A stretch of DNA of 35,280 nt from Planctomycetota bacterium (GCA_024276655.1 JAJRWU010000252.1:1-35280), one strand, 5' to 3'; shown: positions 1 to 8,607, counted from the first letter of the stretch. Notes: generated by a model from the sequence alone, not told the origin. Made by a program: numbers and translations.

Positions 1-2
1 CC

Positions 3-1457
3 CGCATCAGCAGCCAACGCGAATATGGCTGCCTGATTACCAACCCGCCGTACGGCGGACGGCTGGGAGAAATGGAGGAAGTCGAGCAGATCTACCAAGC
101 ATTGCCGGAGGTGCTGCGGCGATTTCCGACGTGGTCGCACTACATACTGACCGCCCGCTCCGACTTCGAACGACTCGTCGGCCAGGCGGCCCATCGCCGC
201 CGCAAACTTTTCAACGCGCGCATCTCCTGCACGCTGTTTCAATATTACGGCCCTCGTCCTGGCTCGAAACACGAATCGGTGGAAACGCAAGAAGCACCAA
301 GCGTCGACGTTCAAAACCGGGATGCTTCGGCCAATATTGCAGAAGACATAGCTGCTGAAGACATAGCTGCTGAAGACATAGCTGCTGAAGACATAGCTGC
401 TGAAGCCGCCACGGAAGAAGCCACGGTCAAACCTCGCGAACGCACGGCGCCGGCCAAAGTGGCGCCGCGCGAAATTCGAGGCCCCGCGTTTGGCGGCGTG
501 ACGGCCAAGGGCCGCCAACAAGCGGAGCTATTCGCCGCCCGCATTCGCAAACGAGCGCGTCATTTGCGGCGTTGGCCGACCAAGCTGGATATCACGTGTT
601 ATCGCCTTTATGATCGCGATATCCCCGAAATTCCGCTGGTGGTCGAACGCTATGACGATTATCTGCACGTCAGCGAATACGAGCGGCCGCACGAGCGTTC
701 GCCGGCCCAGCACGCCGAGTGGCTGGAGCTGATGGTCGCGACGTTGGGCGATGTCTTCGAGATGCCGACCAAGCACATTTTTCTCAAGCGGCGGTTGCGA
801 CAACGGGGAAGCACGCAGCACGAAAAAATGTCGGAGGCCGGTTATTCGCTGGTCGTGCGGGAGGGCGGCTTGCGATTTCAAGTCAACCTTTCCGACTACA
901 TCGACACCGGCTTGTTTCTCGACCATCGTCAAACGCGGGCCATGGTGCGAGAGGAAGCTGCAGGCCGGCGGATGCTGAATCTGTTTTGTTACACCGGAGC
1001 GTTCACCGTGTATGCAGCCGCCGGAGGCGCCGCGACAACGACCTCGATCGATTCGTCGAATCGTTATCTGCAATGGGCGCAGGAAAACATGGCCTTGAAT
1101 GAACTGACGCACGCAAAACATGCCTTCATTCGCGGCGACGTCGTGCAATTCCTGCAAAACCATCGCCCGGAAGAGGCCTACGATTTGGCCTTCATCGACC
1201 CGCCCACCTTTTCCAACCGAAAAGATCAAGACCACGTCTGGGATGTGCAACGCGATCATGCCAACCTGCTCAACCAAGTGGCGAAGTTGCTGGCGCCCGG
1301 CGGCGTGGTGTTCTTCTCCTCGAACTTCCGCCGCTTCAAACTCGACGCCGGTTTGGCGGCCAACTACCAGATTCATGAAATCAGCAAGCAGACCGTACCG
1401 CCCGATTTTCGCAACCGGCGCATCCATCGCTGCTGGCGGATTACCCGGCATACGTAA
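3..1457 (+). CDS. rlmL: Bifunctional 23S rRNA methyltransferase RlmKL, 3' part (5' end outside window)
   Basis: The reading frame is open from base 3, ahead of the first ATG at 72, so this is the C-terminal part of a longer gene. It begins within the RlmL (m2G2445) methyltransferase domain: NPPYGGRLGE is the NPPY catalytic loop of N2-guanine methylases. The second half is an RlmK-type (m7G2069) domain, with VNLSDYIDTGLFLDHRQTR, the SAM-binding stretch LNLFCYTGAFTVYAAAGGA, and FIDPPTFSNRK as the catalytic motif IV. The C-terminus DFRNRRIHRCWRIT matches the usual RlmKL end. The fused protein methylates 23S rRNA in the cytoplasm during large-subunit assembly. The linker between the two domains is longer than in E. 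coli and holds a tandem repeat (AEDIA units). The THUMP domain and RlmL N-terminus must lie upstream of the window. Identity is very secure. Confidence 0.95.
   Translation, partial: RISSQREYGCLITNPPYGGRLGEMEEVEQIYQALPEVLRRFPTWSHYILTARSDFERLVGQAAHRRRKLFNARISCTLFQYYGPRPGSKHESVETQEAPSVDVQNRDASANIAEDIAAEDIAAEDIAAEDIAAEAATEEATVKPRERTAPAKVAPREIRGPAFGGVTAKGRQQAELFAARIRKRARHLRRWPTKLDITCYRLYDRDIPEIPLVVERYDDYLHVSEYERPHERSPAQHAEWLELMVATLGDVFEMPTKHIFLKRRLRQRGSTQHEKMSEAGYSLVVREGGLRFQVNLSDYIDTGLFLDHRQTRAMVREEAAGRRMLNLFCYTGAFTVYAAAGGAATTTSIDSSNRYLQWAQENMALNELTHAKHAFIRGDVVQFLQNHRPEEAYDLAFIDPPTFSNRKDQDHVWDVQRDHANLLNQVAKLLAPGGVVFFSSNFRRFKLDAGLAANYQIHEISKQTVPPDFRNRRIHRCWRITRHT
339..407 (+). repeat. 15-bp in-frame tandem repeat in the rlmL linker
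   Basis: Unit GCTGCTGAAGACATA occurs three times perfectly (351-365, 366-380, 381-395), preceded by a shortened copy (339-350) and followed by a degraded one (396-407). The unit is a multiple of three, so copy changes keep the frame. It encodes acidic, alanine-rich AEDIA units in the flexible linker between the RlmL and RlmK methylase domains. Confidence 0.9.
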
Positions 1458-1550
1458 AACTTCGCGTTTCACGCCGCCCTGCGTCGCCCGCGATACAAAA
1501 ACCAACCTCGGGAGCCGCCTCTTCCATATTCATCTCATCTGCCGCTCGCC

Positions 1551-2390
1551 TCAAAGCCATAAATGCAAACGGCCGCCGAGCATGTCGGGGAATTTGTTGG
1601 CCACGTGGCGGCGGATTTGATCAGGATGATAACGCGTGCTGAAATGTCCGGCGATGATCAACTCATTTTCAAACCGGTCGCGGCGTTTGACGAAATCGTC
1701 GAGGTGCATGTGGCCGTTTTTGCGAATTAGCTCCTGGCGGTGGTCCGGGGCGACAAACGTCATTTCCGCAATCAGGATTTTGGCCTTGAACATGTCGGGG
1801 TTGTTATCAAGCCCGGCGGCGGTGCTGTCGCCCAGGTAGGCCACCAGCGGCACGCGTTGTTCGGTGGCGATTTCCACGCCAGCCAACCGCTTTTCGCGAA
1901 TCTGTTCGCCGGAGAGGCTGGAAAACTCCGGTTTGAGTTTGTTGCGGCGTTGCCAAACAATATAACCAACCGAGGGAATGGTGTGTTTGGTCGCGCACAC
2001 CGTGACGACATTCTCCCGCGAAAGCTCGATTTCATCGCCGGCTTTTACGGGCACAAGTTCGCATGGCATGCGGCTGCGGTCGAGTTTGCTGAAGGCCCGC
2101 ATCATTTGTTCGACGGCGTCCAGGCCATGTTCGGGCAGATAGATGGTGGGCGGCTCCATTTTCATCATCCGCCGGCGGGCCACATACACCGGCAATGACG
2201 CGATGTGGTCGAGATGGTAATGCGAGACAAACCACGTGCCGGTTCCCATGAAATCCCAGGGTTGGGCGCCGAAGTCGAACCCCAGTTTGAGTTCGGGAAT
2301 TCGCCAATACGATTGCACCGCCGCCCGCGAATACCCTTCCACGGTCAGGCCTTGGTGTGTCAATGATTTGAGGGCCACATTTCTCAGCAT
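1551..2390 (-). CDS. MBL-fold metallo-hydrolase, RNase Z-like
   Basis: The protein has 279 residues. It carries the metallo-beta-lactamase signature WFVSHYHLDHIASLP (an HxHxDH variant), a later metal-ligand Asp in VAYLGDSTAAGL, and a final His in IIAGHFSTRYHPDQIR. The conserved ACATKHTIPSVGYIV region and the AGHFS end resemble the RNase Z/ElaC family, which cleaves 3' trailers of tRNA precursors with two Zn ions. Whether this one is the cellular tRNA 3' endonuclease or a paralogue cannot be decided by eye. I use the ATG at 2390 (MLRNVALKSL). A longer reading to 2450 would need a TTG start and adds a stretch with no domain character. The gene is convergent with rlmL, 93 bp apart, with no clear terminator between them. 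Confidence 0.8.
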   Translation of the reverse strand: MLRNVALKSLTHQGLTVEGYSRAAVQSYWRIPELKLGFDFGAQPWDFMGTGTWFVSHYHLDHIASLPVYVARRRMMKMEPPTIYLPEHGLDAVEQMMRAFSKLDRSRMPCELVPVKAGDEIELSRENVVTVCATKHTIPSVGYIVWQRRNKLKPEFSSLSGEQIREKRLAGVEIATEQRVPLVAYLGDSTAAGLDNNPDMFKAKILIAEMTFVAPDHRQELIRKNGHMHLDDFVKRRDRFENELIIAGHFSTRYHPDQIRRHVANKFPDMLGGRLHLWL

Positions 2391-2720
2391 GGGAAGCAAC
2401 GCGGTAGGTGGAGGGTGTGCCAGGGACTGGAAGAATATTGCCGTTTCCAATACGGGCCGATTTGTCTGCCGGGCCGATTAGTCTACGGGGCGAAGTCGCT
2501 GGTGTCCAAGGGGCGTCGTACTGCAAGAGGATTTCGAGCACGCGAAGGTTCGCGGAACGGCCTGTCGTTTCTGTTCCTGTTGGCCGAAGGCCAGGCGCCA
2601 GCCGCCGCGCCACGACCTCAAACAGGTTACGATGATCTTGGCCTTCGGCCAAACAAAGGGATGCCGCATTTGTTTTCAGGTCGATTCCTAGCGGTTGGTG
2701 TGTTTTCAACCGCCGCGCGC
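2391..2720. other. Intergenic stretch with a pair of inverted short palindromes
   Basis: No convincing gene. Reading frames here overlap the neighbours and show no domain. The palindrome TGGCCGAAGGCCA (2581-2593) is matched about 45 bp later by TTGGCCTTCGGCCAA (2638-2652). Each can fold alone into a small hairpin, and the two can also pair with each other. The stretch presumably also holds the promoter of the metallo-hydrolase gene, which I cannot place. Confidence 0.5.
2581..2652. repeat. Inverted repeat of GGCC-GAA-GGCC palindromes
   Basis: The left arm TTGGCCGAAGGCCAG (2580-2594) is the near-perfect reverse complement of the right arm CTTGGCCTTCGGCCAA (2637-2652). This would give either two 5-bp-stem hairpins or one long stem around a loop of about 43 bases. 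It lies between two genes on the minus strand, so it may end transcription of the gene at 2721-3077, but it has no T-tract. Confidence 0.6.
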
Positions 2721-3077
2721 CTATTCGTGTTTCCCTTGCATGTGCCGCACCGCTCGATAGATCATCAGAACAATGCCGCTGGCAAAAACGCCAATCACCA
2801 ATCCCGCGAAGGCGCCAATCAAGGCGCCGCCATACCACGGCAATTTCCCGCCGCTGTTGAAAACCGCCAGACCTGCGCCAACGGAGGCCGACACAAGCAT
2901 TGCAACCAAAATGAAAATCGCTTGGAATTTGTTGTCACTCCTACGCACGTTCAGACCGACGACGGTGTCTGAAACAATATTGTACGCAGCATGTGTTGAC
3001 GAAATATTCACCGGCTGCGACGTTTCAGAGTCGGCGGGCGGCGCCGAACCTGATTTGTAGGGATTGTCGTTCGGCAT
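2721..3077 (-). CDS. Small two-helix membrane protein, unknown function
   Basis: The protein has 118 residues. The N-terminus MPNDNPYKSGSAPP is a polar NPY-type leader seen on many small planctomycete membrane proteins (recalled, not searched). Two hydrophobic helices follow: AIFILVAMLVSASVGAGLAV and ALIGAFAGLVIGVFASGIVL. The tail is short, basic and His-rich (YRAVRHMQGKHE). The loop between the helices (FNSGGKLPWYGG) is short, suggesting a helical hairpin with both ends on the same side. A purine-rich GGAGAGAG lies just before the ATG at 3077, supporting the start. No domain is recognised. It stands apart, divergent from the dehydrogenase gene, so context gives no role. It is probably a real gene; its function is unknown. 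Confidence 0.7.
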   Translation of the reverse strand: MPNDNPYKSGSAPPADSETSQPVNISSTHAAYNIVSDTVVGLNVRRSDNKFQAIFILVAMLVSASVGAGLAVFNSGGKLPWYGGALIGAFAGLVIGVFASGIVLMIYRAVRHMQGKHE

Positions 3078-3389
3078 GAGGTCTCTCTCCGAATAGATTT
3101 AGCGAGTTAAATTGGCGGGCGAGCATCGCTGCGGCGGCGCCTCAATGGCTCCACAAAACGACCCCGCATACCATGTGATTTTCATCCGTCGAGTGCATCG
3201 AGGATAGCCGATTCCGCGTGAACATCAAACTTTTCTCACTCGCTACGACATCCTTTACCGATCAAACCGCGAGACGAATAGCGTGCTGTCAGGCAAGGCG
3301 TTGATTCGCCGCCTTGAATACCGGCCCTCACTTCACTTAAACTGAAACCTATCAAAGAAGTTCCCCACCTCGAAAAGATTATCGCCTCC
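3078..3389. other. Divergent intergenic region
   Basis: This holds the upstream regions of two divergent genes. An imperfect hairpin, CAAGGCG (3294-3300) with CGCCTTG (3310-3316), is the only structure I can see. A weak promoter-like pair TTGAAT / TTAAAC with a 17-base spacer lies just downstream of it. Both match consensus poorly, so I do not call a promoter. No coding content. Confidence 0.4.
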
Positions 3390-6300
3390 ATGCCGCACTT
3401 ACTTCCCCGCCGCTCGGCCGTTCGTTTTACTTCGATACCGTTCATTTCCTCATTAGGCCGCTTTGCCCCAGCGCTGCTTTGCGGCGTGTTGCTGATCGGC
3501 GTATTACTCAGTTGGGTAATTCCCTCCACGCACGCCGCCGAACCAGTGCGAAAGGCGACCCCGGCCGACTTACCGCTCATTCCCCACACCGAACCCGCCG
3601 ACGCACTCAAAACCTTTCAACTCGCTCGCGGTTTCTCGCTCGAATTGGTGGCCGCCGAGCCGCTGGTCGCCGACCCGGTTGACGCCTGCTTCGATGAGTT
3701 CGGCCGAATGTATGTCGCGGAAATGCACGGCTACCCTTTCTCGCACGAGCCGACCAAACTCAACCCCCAGGGCGGCGGAAAAAAAGACGCCGGCATTATT
3801 CGCCTGCTGCAAGACACCAACGGCGATGGCCGCATGGATAAGAGCGTGGTGTTCGCTGATCAAATCAGTTGGCCGACATCGGTCTGTTGTTACAACGGCG
3901 GCGTTTTCGTGTTGGCCCCGCAGTATCTGTATTACTTCAAGGATACCGATGGCGACAACAAAGCCGATGTGCGCGAAATCGTGCTCTCGGGCTTTGGCCG
4001 AGGCAACGTGCAGGCGGTCGCCAACGGTTTGAAATGGGGGTTGGATAATCGCATCTATTTCGCCGGCGGAAGAAACCCCGCCGACCTCAAACAGCGAGGG
4101 CGTCCTTTATTCTCGGTGAGCGGGCGCGATGTGCGTCTCGATCCAAAAACGGAAACGTTTGAGCGTGTTACCGGCGGCCAACAGTTTGGGCTCTCGCTCG
4201 ACGACTGGGGAAACCGCTTCGTGTGCAGCAACAGCAATCATATCCAGCAGATCATTTTTCCGCAGAAGTACCTAGCCAGGAATCCTTACTTGGCGGTTTC
4301 CGGGTTGATTCGCAGCATTGCCGCCGATGGCGCCGGCGCTCGTGTGTATCGCACCAGCCCTCCAGAGCCGTGGCGCATCATGCGACAAAAATGGCGGGCG
4401 GAAGCCAAGGGTTACAAACTCGTGATCGGCGCCGACGGCTCCTGGCAATTCATTCCGCTCGATCCCACGAAGAAAAAAGGCGGCGTGCCGACGGAGTATC
4501 CGATCGGGTATTTCACCTCGGCCACGGGCGTCACGATTTACCGTGGCTCGGCGTACCCCGAGGAGTTTCACGGCAATGCGTTCATCGGCGATGTGGGCGG
4601 CAACCTCGTACATCGCAAAGTGCTCACGCCCAGCGGCGTCACGTTCTCCGCGCAACGGGCCGACGAAAACACGGAGTTCATTCGCTCGACCGACAACTGG
4701 TTCCGGCCGGTGAATTTTGTCAACGCTCCCGACGGCTCGCTGTACGTGCTCGACATGTATCGCGAAACGATCGAGCACCCTTACTCCATTCCGGAGGAAA
4801 TCAAGCAGTATCTGCATTTGCAAAGCGGCTCCGACCGCGGCCGTATTTATCGCATCGTGAGCCCCCACATGCGGCGGATTCGCCCGCCGCGTTTGGGCGA
4901 CTTTTCCAACGCGGCGTTGGTCGCGGAGTTGGAGTCGGGCAATAGTTGGAACCGGGAAACGGCGCAGCGTTTGTTGTGGGAGCGCGACGCCAAGGAAGTC
5001 GTTCCGCAACTGGAAAGTTTGGCGCGTAAGTCAGCAAAACCGTTGGCCCGCGTGCATGCCTTACACACGTTGGCCGGTTTGGGCGTTCTGACGCCGAGTC
5101 TGCTGGAGCAAGCCTTTCAGGATAGCGACGCGCATGTGCGCGAGCACGCCGTTCAGCTTTCCGCACCCTTCTTGAAGCGGAATGCCAAGCTGGTGGGCGC
5201 CTTGTTGGTGTTGTCCGACGACGACCACGACCGCGTTCGATTTCAATTGGCCTTCGCCTTGGGCGAAGCCGATGGCGGGCGGGTGCTTGCAGGTTTAACG
5301 CGTTTGGCGCGCGATCCTCGAAACAACGGCGATATCCGCACGGCGTTGCTTTCCTCGGTGGGCTCGCGGGCCGACCGTTTGGCGGCGGCGCTGTTGGGCG
5401 ATGACGCATTCCTGCGACAAAAACACGCCGCCGCGATGTTATCGGAACTGGCTTTGATCGCCGGTTCGAATCCCGACCCCGCGCCGTCGTTGCGGCTGTT
5501 GTCGGCGGCTATTTCCACCGAGATACCGCTCTCGGTCCAGCAAGTGGTGCTGGCGTCGTTGGGTGAGGGCTTGCAGCGTCGTGGGGCGTCTCTTTCCACG
5601 CTGCTGCAAGACAAAGCCGCTTCGCCGCCTTTGCATTCGCGGGTCGGCCAACTGTTTGCACGCGCAGCGCGTTTGGCGGCCGACGAAAAACTTCCTCTGG
5701 AGCAACGCGCTGCGGCAATCGGCCTGTTGGCGTTCGCCGATTTTGACGTCGCCGCCGAGCATCTGCCGGACTACCTCTCGCCGCAGGCGCCGATGTCGTT
5801 ACAACGCGCCGCCGTTTCCGCTCTGGGGCAACAGAAGGCGCCGCAGGCCGGCGCGTTGCTGCTTTCCCAGTGGAAGACGTACAGTCCGCAGCTTCGTCGC
5901 GATGTTTCGGGCGCCATGCTGGCCAGTGTGAATCGCACCGAGCTTTTGCTGGCGGCCATCAAGACGAAAGCCATTTTACTCAGCGACCTCGAACAAGAAA
6001 AAAAACAACGCTTGCGAGACCATCCCAACGCCAAGATTCGCGCCGCCGCCAAGAAATTATTAGGCCGGGAAGTCAATTCCGACCGCGCCGCCGTGGTGGC
6101 CGCGTTTCGGGGCGTGCTCGAATTGGAAGGCCAAGGCGGGCGCGGCTTGGAGGTGTTCAAACGTAAATGCGCGGTATGCCATCGGGCCGGCGAACTGGGG
6201 CATCGGGTTGCGCCGGATTTTGTCACGGTGCAAAATAAATCGACCGCCGATTTGCTCCTCGCCATTCTCGACCCCAATCGAGAAGCACAGCCGAACTTCA

Positions 6301-6545
6301 ATGTTTACAACGTGATCACCGAAGACGGCCGAATTCAAAGCGGCATCATCGCCGCCGAAACCACTAATAGCATCACGCTCCGTCAGCCCGAAGCGAAAGA
6401 AGTCGTGGTGCTGCGCAAGAATATCGAGCAGCTCGTTTCGAGCGGAAAATCGTTGATGCCCGAAGGCTTGGAAAAAGAACTTTCTCCGCAAGATCTGGCC
6501 GATGTGATGGTTTTTATCAAGTCCATTAAATCGGCGTCGAACTGA
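3390..6545 (+). CDS. PVC-type membrane-bound dehydrogenase with HEAT-like repeats and C-terminal cytochrome c domain
   Basis: The protein has 1051 residues. A signal peptide or membrane anchor ends near residue 48 (ALLCGVLLIGVLLSWVIP, then THAAEP). The N-terminal part is a beta-propeller of the planctomycete 'membrane-bound dehydrogenase' family. It has Ca-binding-like loops DTNGDGRMD (142-150) and DTDGDNKAD (185-193), then SVCCYNGG and a FIGDVGGNLVHR blade. A middle region of short helices (about 520-880) looks like HEAT repeats. The C-terminal heme domain has CAVCH at 927-931, followed by the typical ILDPNREAQPNFNVY and SLMPEGLEKELSPQDLADV blocks. The expected role is periplasmic oxidation of a sugar or alcohol with electrons passed to the heme; the substrate is unknown. 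The family is abundant and often multi-copy in Planctomycetes. coaX follows 17 bp downstream. Confidence 0.9.
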   Translation: MPHLLPRRSAVRFTSIPFISSLGRFAPALLCGVLLIGVLLSWVIPSTHAAEPVRKATPADLPLIPHTEPADALKTFQLARGFSLELVAAEPLVADPVDACFDEFGRMYVAEMHGYPFSHEPTKLNPQGGGKKDAGIIRLLQDTNGDGRMDKSVVFADQISWPTSVCCYNGGVFVLAPQYLYYFKDTDGDNKADVREIVLSGFGRGNVQAVANGLKWGLDNRIYFAGGRNPADLKQRGRPLFSVSGRDVRLDPKTETFERVTGGQQFGLSLDDWGNRFVCSNSNHIQQIIFPQKYLARNPYLAVSGLIRSIAADGAGARVYRTSPPEPWRIMRQKWRAEAKGYKLVIGADGSWQFIPLDPTKKKGGVPTEYPIGYFTSATGVTIYRGSAYPEEFHGNAFIGDVGGNLVHRKVLTPSGVTFSAQRADENTEFIRSTDNWFRPVNFVNAPDGSLYVLDMYRETIEHPYSIPEEIKQYLHLQSGSDRGRIYRIVSPHMRRIRPPRLGDFSNAALVAELESGNSWNRETAQRLLWERDAKEVVPQLESLARKSAKPLARVHALHTLAGLGVLTPSLLEQAFQDSDAHVREHAVQLSAPFLKRNAKLVGALLVLSDDDHDRVRFQLAFALGEADGGRVLAGLTRLARDPRNNGDIRTALLSSVGSRADRLAAALLGDDAFLRQKHAAAMLSELALIAGSNPDPAPSLRLLSAAISTEIPLSVQQVVLASLGEGLQRRGASLSTLLQDKAASPPLHSRVGQLFARAARLAADEKLPLEQRAAAIGLLAFADFDVAAEHLPDYLSPQAPMSLQRAAVSALGQQKAPQAGALLLSQWKTYSPQLRRDVSGAMLASVNRTELLLAAIKTKAILLSDLEQEKKQRLRDHPNAKIRAAAKKLLGREVNSDRAAVVAAFRGVLELEGQGGRGLEVFKRKCAVCHRAGELGHRVAPDFVTVQNKSTADLLLAILDPNREAQPNFNVYNVITEDGRIQSGIIAAETTNSITLRQPEAKEVVVLRKNIEQLVSSGKSLMPEGLEKELSPQDLADVMVFIKSIKSASN

Positions 6546-6562
6546 TCGATCGTTCGACACAA

Positions 6563-7408
6563 ATGCAGTTTGACGAACAAATGCAGTTTGAACAATTAGC
6601 CCCGACGGTCGCCGTTGATATCGGCAACACCACGATCCAACTGGGTTACTTTCCCGTGGGCGCCGGCGCGTCGTCTTCCGCAGATCGGCGTTTCGTCTTG
6701 GCAACCGAAACGTTGGATTTCGCCTCGCTCTTGCCCTGGCTCCATGGCGAGCGGCCCAACTGGCGAATCATCAGCGTACATCGCGGCGCCGAAGCGGCGA
6801 TCATGCAGTGGTTGCAACGGCGCCAACAAGGCGCCTTCCATCAACTGCTCAAACACGAAGACCTGCCGCTCACGGTTCAGGTCGACTTTCCGGAACGCGT
6901 CGGGCTGGACCGGCTTGCGGCGGCCGTGGCGGTCAATCAAATTCGAGAACCGGCGCGGCCCGCCATGGTCATCGACGCCGGAACCGCGTTGACGGTCGAC
7001 CTCGTCGGACCAAACGGCGCCTTCTTGGGCGGGGCCATCGCGCCGGGCGCGGCGCTCTCCGCCAAAGCCCTCCATGACGCCACCGACCAACTGCCTTTGG
7101 TCGAAAAACTTTTGGCCGACGCGCCGCCCCCGGCTTTGGGTAAGTCGACCGAGAAAGCAATTCAAGCCGGCCTGTTTTGGGGCGTGGTGGGAACCGCGCG
7201 AGAACTCACCACGCGTTTGGCCCAGCAGTTCGAGCAGCCCCCGCATTGCTTCATCACTGGCGGCGGCGGAAAAATATTGGCCGATTGCCTGGGAGGCGGC
7301 GCCGAATATCGGGCGGATCTCGTCTTGGCGGGAATTATCGCCACGCCGCCGCCCGGCGGCGCCTCGTGCCGAAAGGTAAAGGAAGATTCCCAGCATGCCC
7401 AACGATAG
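6563..7408 (+). CDS. coaX: Type III pantothenate kinase CoaX
   Basis: The protein has 281 residues, near the usual 250-270. It catalyses the ATP-dependent phosphorylation of pantothenate, the first step of coenzyme A synthesis, in the cytoplasm. Family motifs are in order: DIGNTT (19-24, phosphate loop of the ASKHA fold), DAGTALTVD (138-146), GGAIAPG (156-162), then GLFWGVVG and CFITGGGGK near the C-terminus. The class needs a monovalent cation and resists feedback by CoA (family knowledge). The start region is odd: ATGCAGTTTGA occurs at 6563 and again in frame at 6581, so either ATG could serve, and the second would remove six residues ahead of the fold. The gene overlaps the next one by 14 bp, suggesting translational coupling. 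Confidence 0.95.
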   Translation: MQFDEQMQFEQLAPTVAVDIGNTTIQLGYFPVGAGASSSADRRFVLATETLDFASLLPWLHGERPNWRIISVHRGAEAAIMQWLQRRQQGAFHQLLKHEDLPLTVQVDFPERVGLDRLAAAVAVNQIREPARPAMVIDAGTALTVDLVGPNGAFLGGAIAPGAALSAKALHDATDQLPLVEKLLADAPPPALGKSTEKAIQAGLFWGVVGTARELTTRLAQQFEQPPHCFITGGGGKILADCLGGGAEYRADLVLAGIIATPPPGGASCRKVKEDSQHAQR

Positions 7409-8603
7409 CCGCGCCGAACAACGCTGTCGGTTTGCGCTGGCCACGCCGCCGGGGCGGGGCGCGGTGGCCTCTATTCTCATGTCGGGCGAGGATGCGGCGC
7501 AGCGAACCGATCGCTTTTTCCTCGCCGCCAGCGGAATTCCTCTGGCGGACACGCCGCTCGGCGCCATTGCCTTTGGCCATTGGCGGCTTGCCGATGGCCG
7601 GGAAGATGTCGTGGTCTGCCGTCCCGATGAACGCTCGGTTGAAATCCATTGCCACGGCGGTCCGATCGTGGCAAGTGGCGTGATGGCCACGTTGGCAACC
7701 GCCGGTTGCCGCGAATCGACCTGGCAAGATTGGCTCAAGCACGAACAAAATACGCTGCACGTCGAAGCCGCCATCGCCTTGGCCGCCGCGCAAACGGAAC
7801 AAACCGCCGCCGTTTTGCTCGACCAGCTCCACGGCGCTTTGCAGGCGGAAATCGAAACCATCCTTGAATTGTTCGATGCGGGCGCGGCGCAGGAGCGGCT
7901 CCAGCGATTGCTCGCCAATGCGCGGCGCGGCCGGCGTTTGACGGAACCTTGGAAAATCGTTCTAGCCGGGCGGCCAAACGTCGGCAAGAGCAGCTTGATC
8001 AACGCCCTTCTGGGCTTCCAACGCGTTGTGGTTCACGACCAACCCGGCACCACGCGCGATGTTGTTGCCGCCACTGCGGCCATCGCCGGCTGGCCGGTTG
8101 TTTTCTCCGACACCGCCGGTCTGCGCTCGACCGATGATTCACTAGAAGCCGAAGGCGTCGCCGGCGCGCGGTTGCAAATCGAACAAGCCGATTTAGTCGT
8201 TTGGGTGCGAGCGTGTGGTCAACCCGACCATGCCGAAGACAACGAAGCCTTTCGCACCATTGCGGCCGACGCCTTGCTCTGCGTGCGCAATAAGTCGGAC
8301 CTCCAGCGGCAAGCTTCAGGCGGCGAACCTGCTCCGAGCAACGAGCACGCTCCGAGCGATGGGGAAATCAACACGTGCGCTCTCTCGGGCGAAGGCGTCG
8401 CGCCGTTGCTCGAGGCCATTTCTCGACGTTTGGGCCCCTTTCCGCCGCCGGGCCAGCCGACGCCCTTCACTGCCCGACAGCAAAACCAACTTCAACAAGC
8501 CGCCGCCGCGCTCGCCGCCAACAATGCCACAACAGCCCACACGTGCTTGCAGACGTTGCTCGCCGGCCCCATTTCAGCGAAGCCCCATTTCAGCGAAGAA
8601 TGA
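7395..8603 (+). CDS. MnmE-like GTPase lacking the FTHF-binding segment and C-terminal Cys motif
   Basis: The protein has 402 residues; canonical MnmE has about 450. The N-terminus FALATPPGRGAVASILMSG and EIHCHGGPIV are clearly MnmE (TrmE)-like. The Ras-type GTPase domain is intact: GRPNVGKSS (192-200), PGTTRD (217-222), DTAGL (239-243), NKSD (299-302) and a G5-like CALSGEG. Two hallmark parts are absent: the PGEFTxRAFxNGKxDLxQAEA segment after HGGP, here a shorter unrelated helix, and the C-terminal CIGK-type catalytic cysteine, since the protein ends PHFSEE. Canonical MnmE with MnmG modifies U34 of some tRNAs. Without the cysteine this one probably does not do that chemistry alone. It may be a divergent planctomycete paralogue with a regulatory or ribosome-linked role. 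It starts inside coaX. Confidence 0.85.
   Translation: MPNDSRAEQRCRFALATPPGRGAVASILMSGEDAAQRTDRFFLAASGIPLADTPLGAIAFGHWRLADGREDVVVCRPDERSVEIHCHGGPIVASGVMATLATAGCRESTWQDWLKHEQNTLHVEAAIALAAAQTEQTAAVLLDQLHGALQAEIETILELFDAGAAQERLQRLLANARRGRRLTEPWKIVLAGRPNVGKSSLINALLGFQRVVVHDQPGTTRDVVAATAAIAGWPVVFSDTAGLRSTDDSLEAEGVAGARLQIEQADLVVWVRACGQPDHAEDNEAFRTIAADALLCVRNKSDLQRQASGGEPAPSNEHAPSDGEINTCALSGEGVAPLLEAISRRLGPFPPPGQPTPFTARQQNQLQQAAAALAANNATTAHTCLQTLLAGPISAKPHFSEE
8568..8599 (+). repeat. 16-bp tandem duplication at the 3' end of the MnmE-like gene
   Basis: CCCCATTTCAGCGAAG occurs twice back to back (8568-8583 and 8584-8599), immediately before the stop codon. Because 16 is not a multiple of three, the second copy is read in a different frame. 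The duplication therefore changed the protein end, giving PISAKPHFSEE. Confidence 0.85.
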
Positions 8604-8607
8604 GTAG

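Noticed and set aside
528-1505. Long minus-strand frame of 325 residues opposite rlmL
   Set aside because: Fully antisense to a clear RlmK domain; its translation shows no domain and is explained by codon bias in a GC-rich gene.
2032-2838. Minus-strand frame of 268 residues across the metallo-hydrolase and the intergenic gap
   Set aside because: Overlaps a recognised gene in another frame, is rich in Arg and Pro as shadow frames are, and crosses the palindrome pair.
3294-3350. Promoter or riboswitch upstream of the dehydrogenase gene
   Set aside because: One weak hairpin and poor -35/-10 matches are not enough, and no known riboswitch core is visible.
6596-8002. Minus-strand frame of 468 residues opposite coaX and the MnmE-like gene
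   Set aside because: Antisense to two recognised genes with clear motifs; composition is shadow-like (Arg, Ala, Ser, Gly) and no family is recognised.
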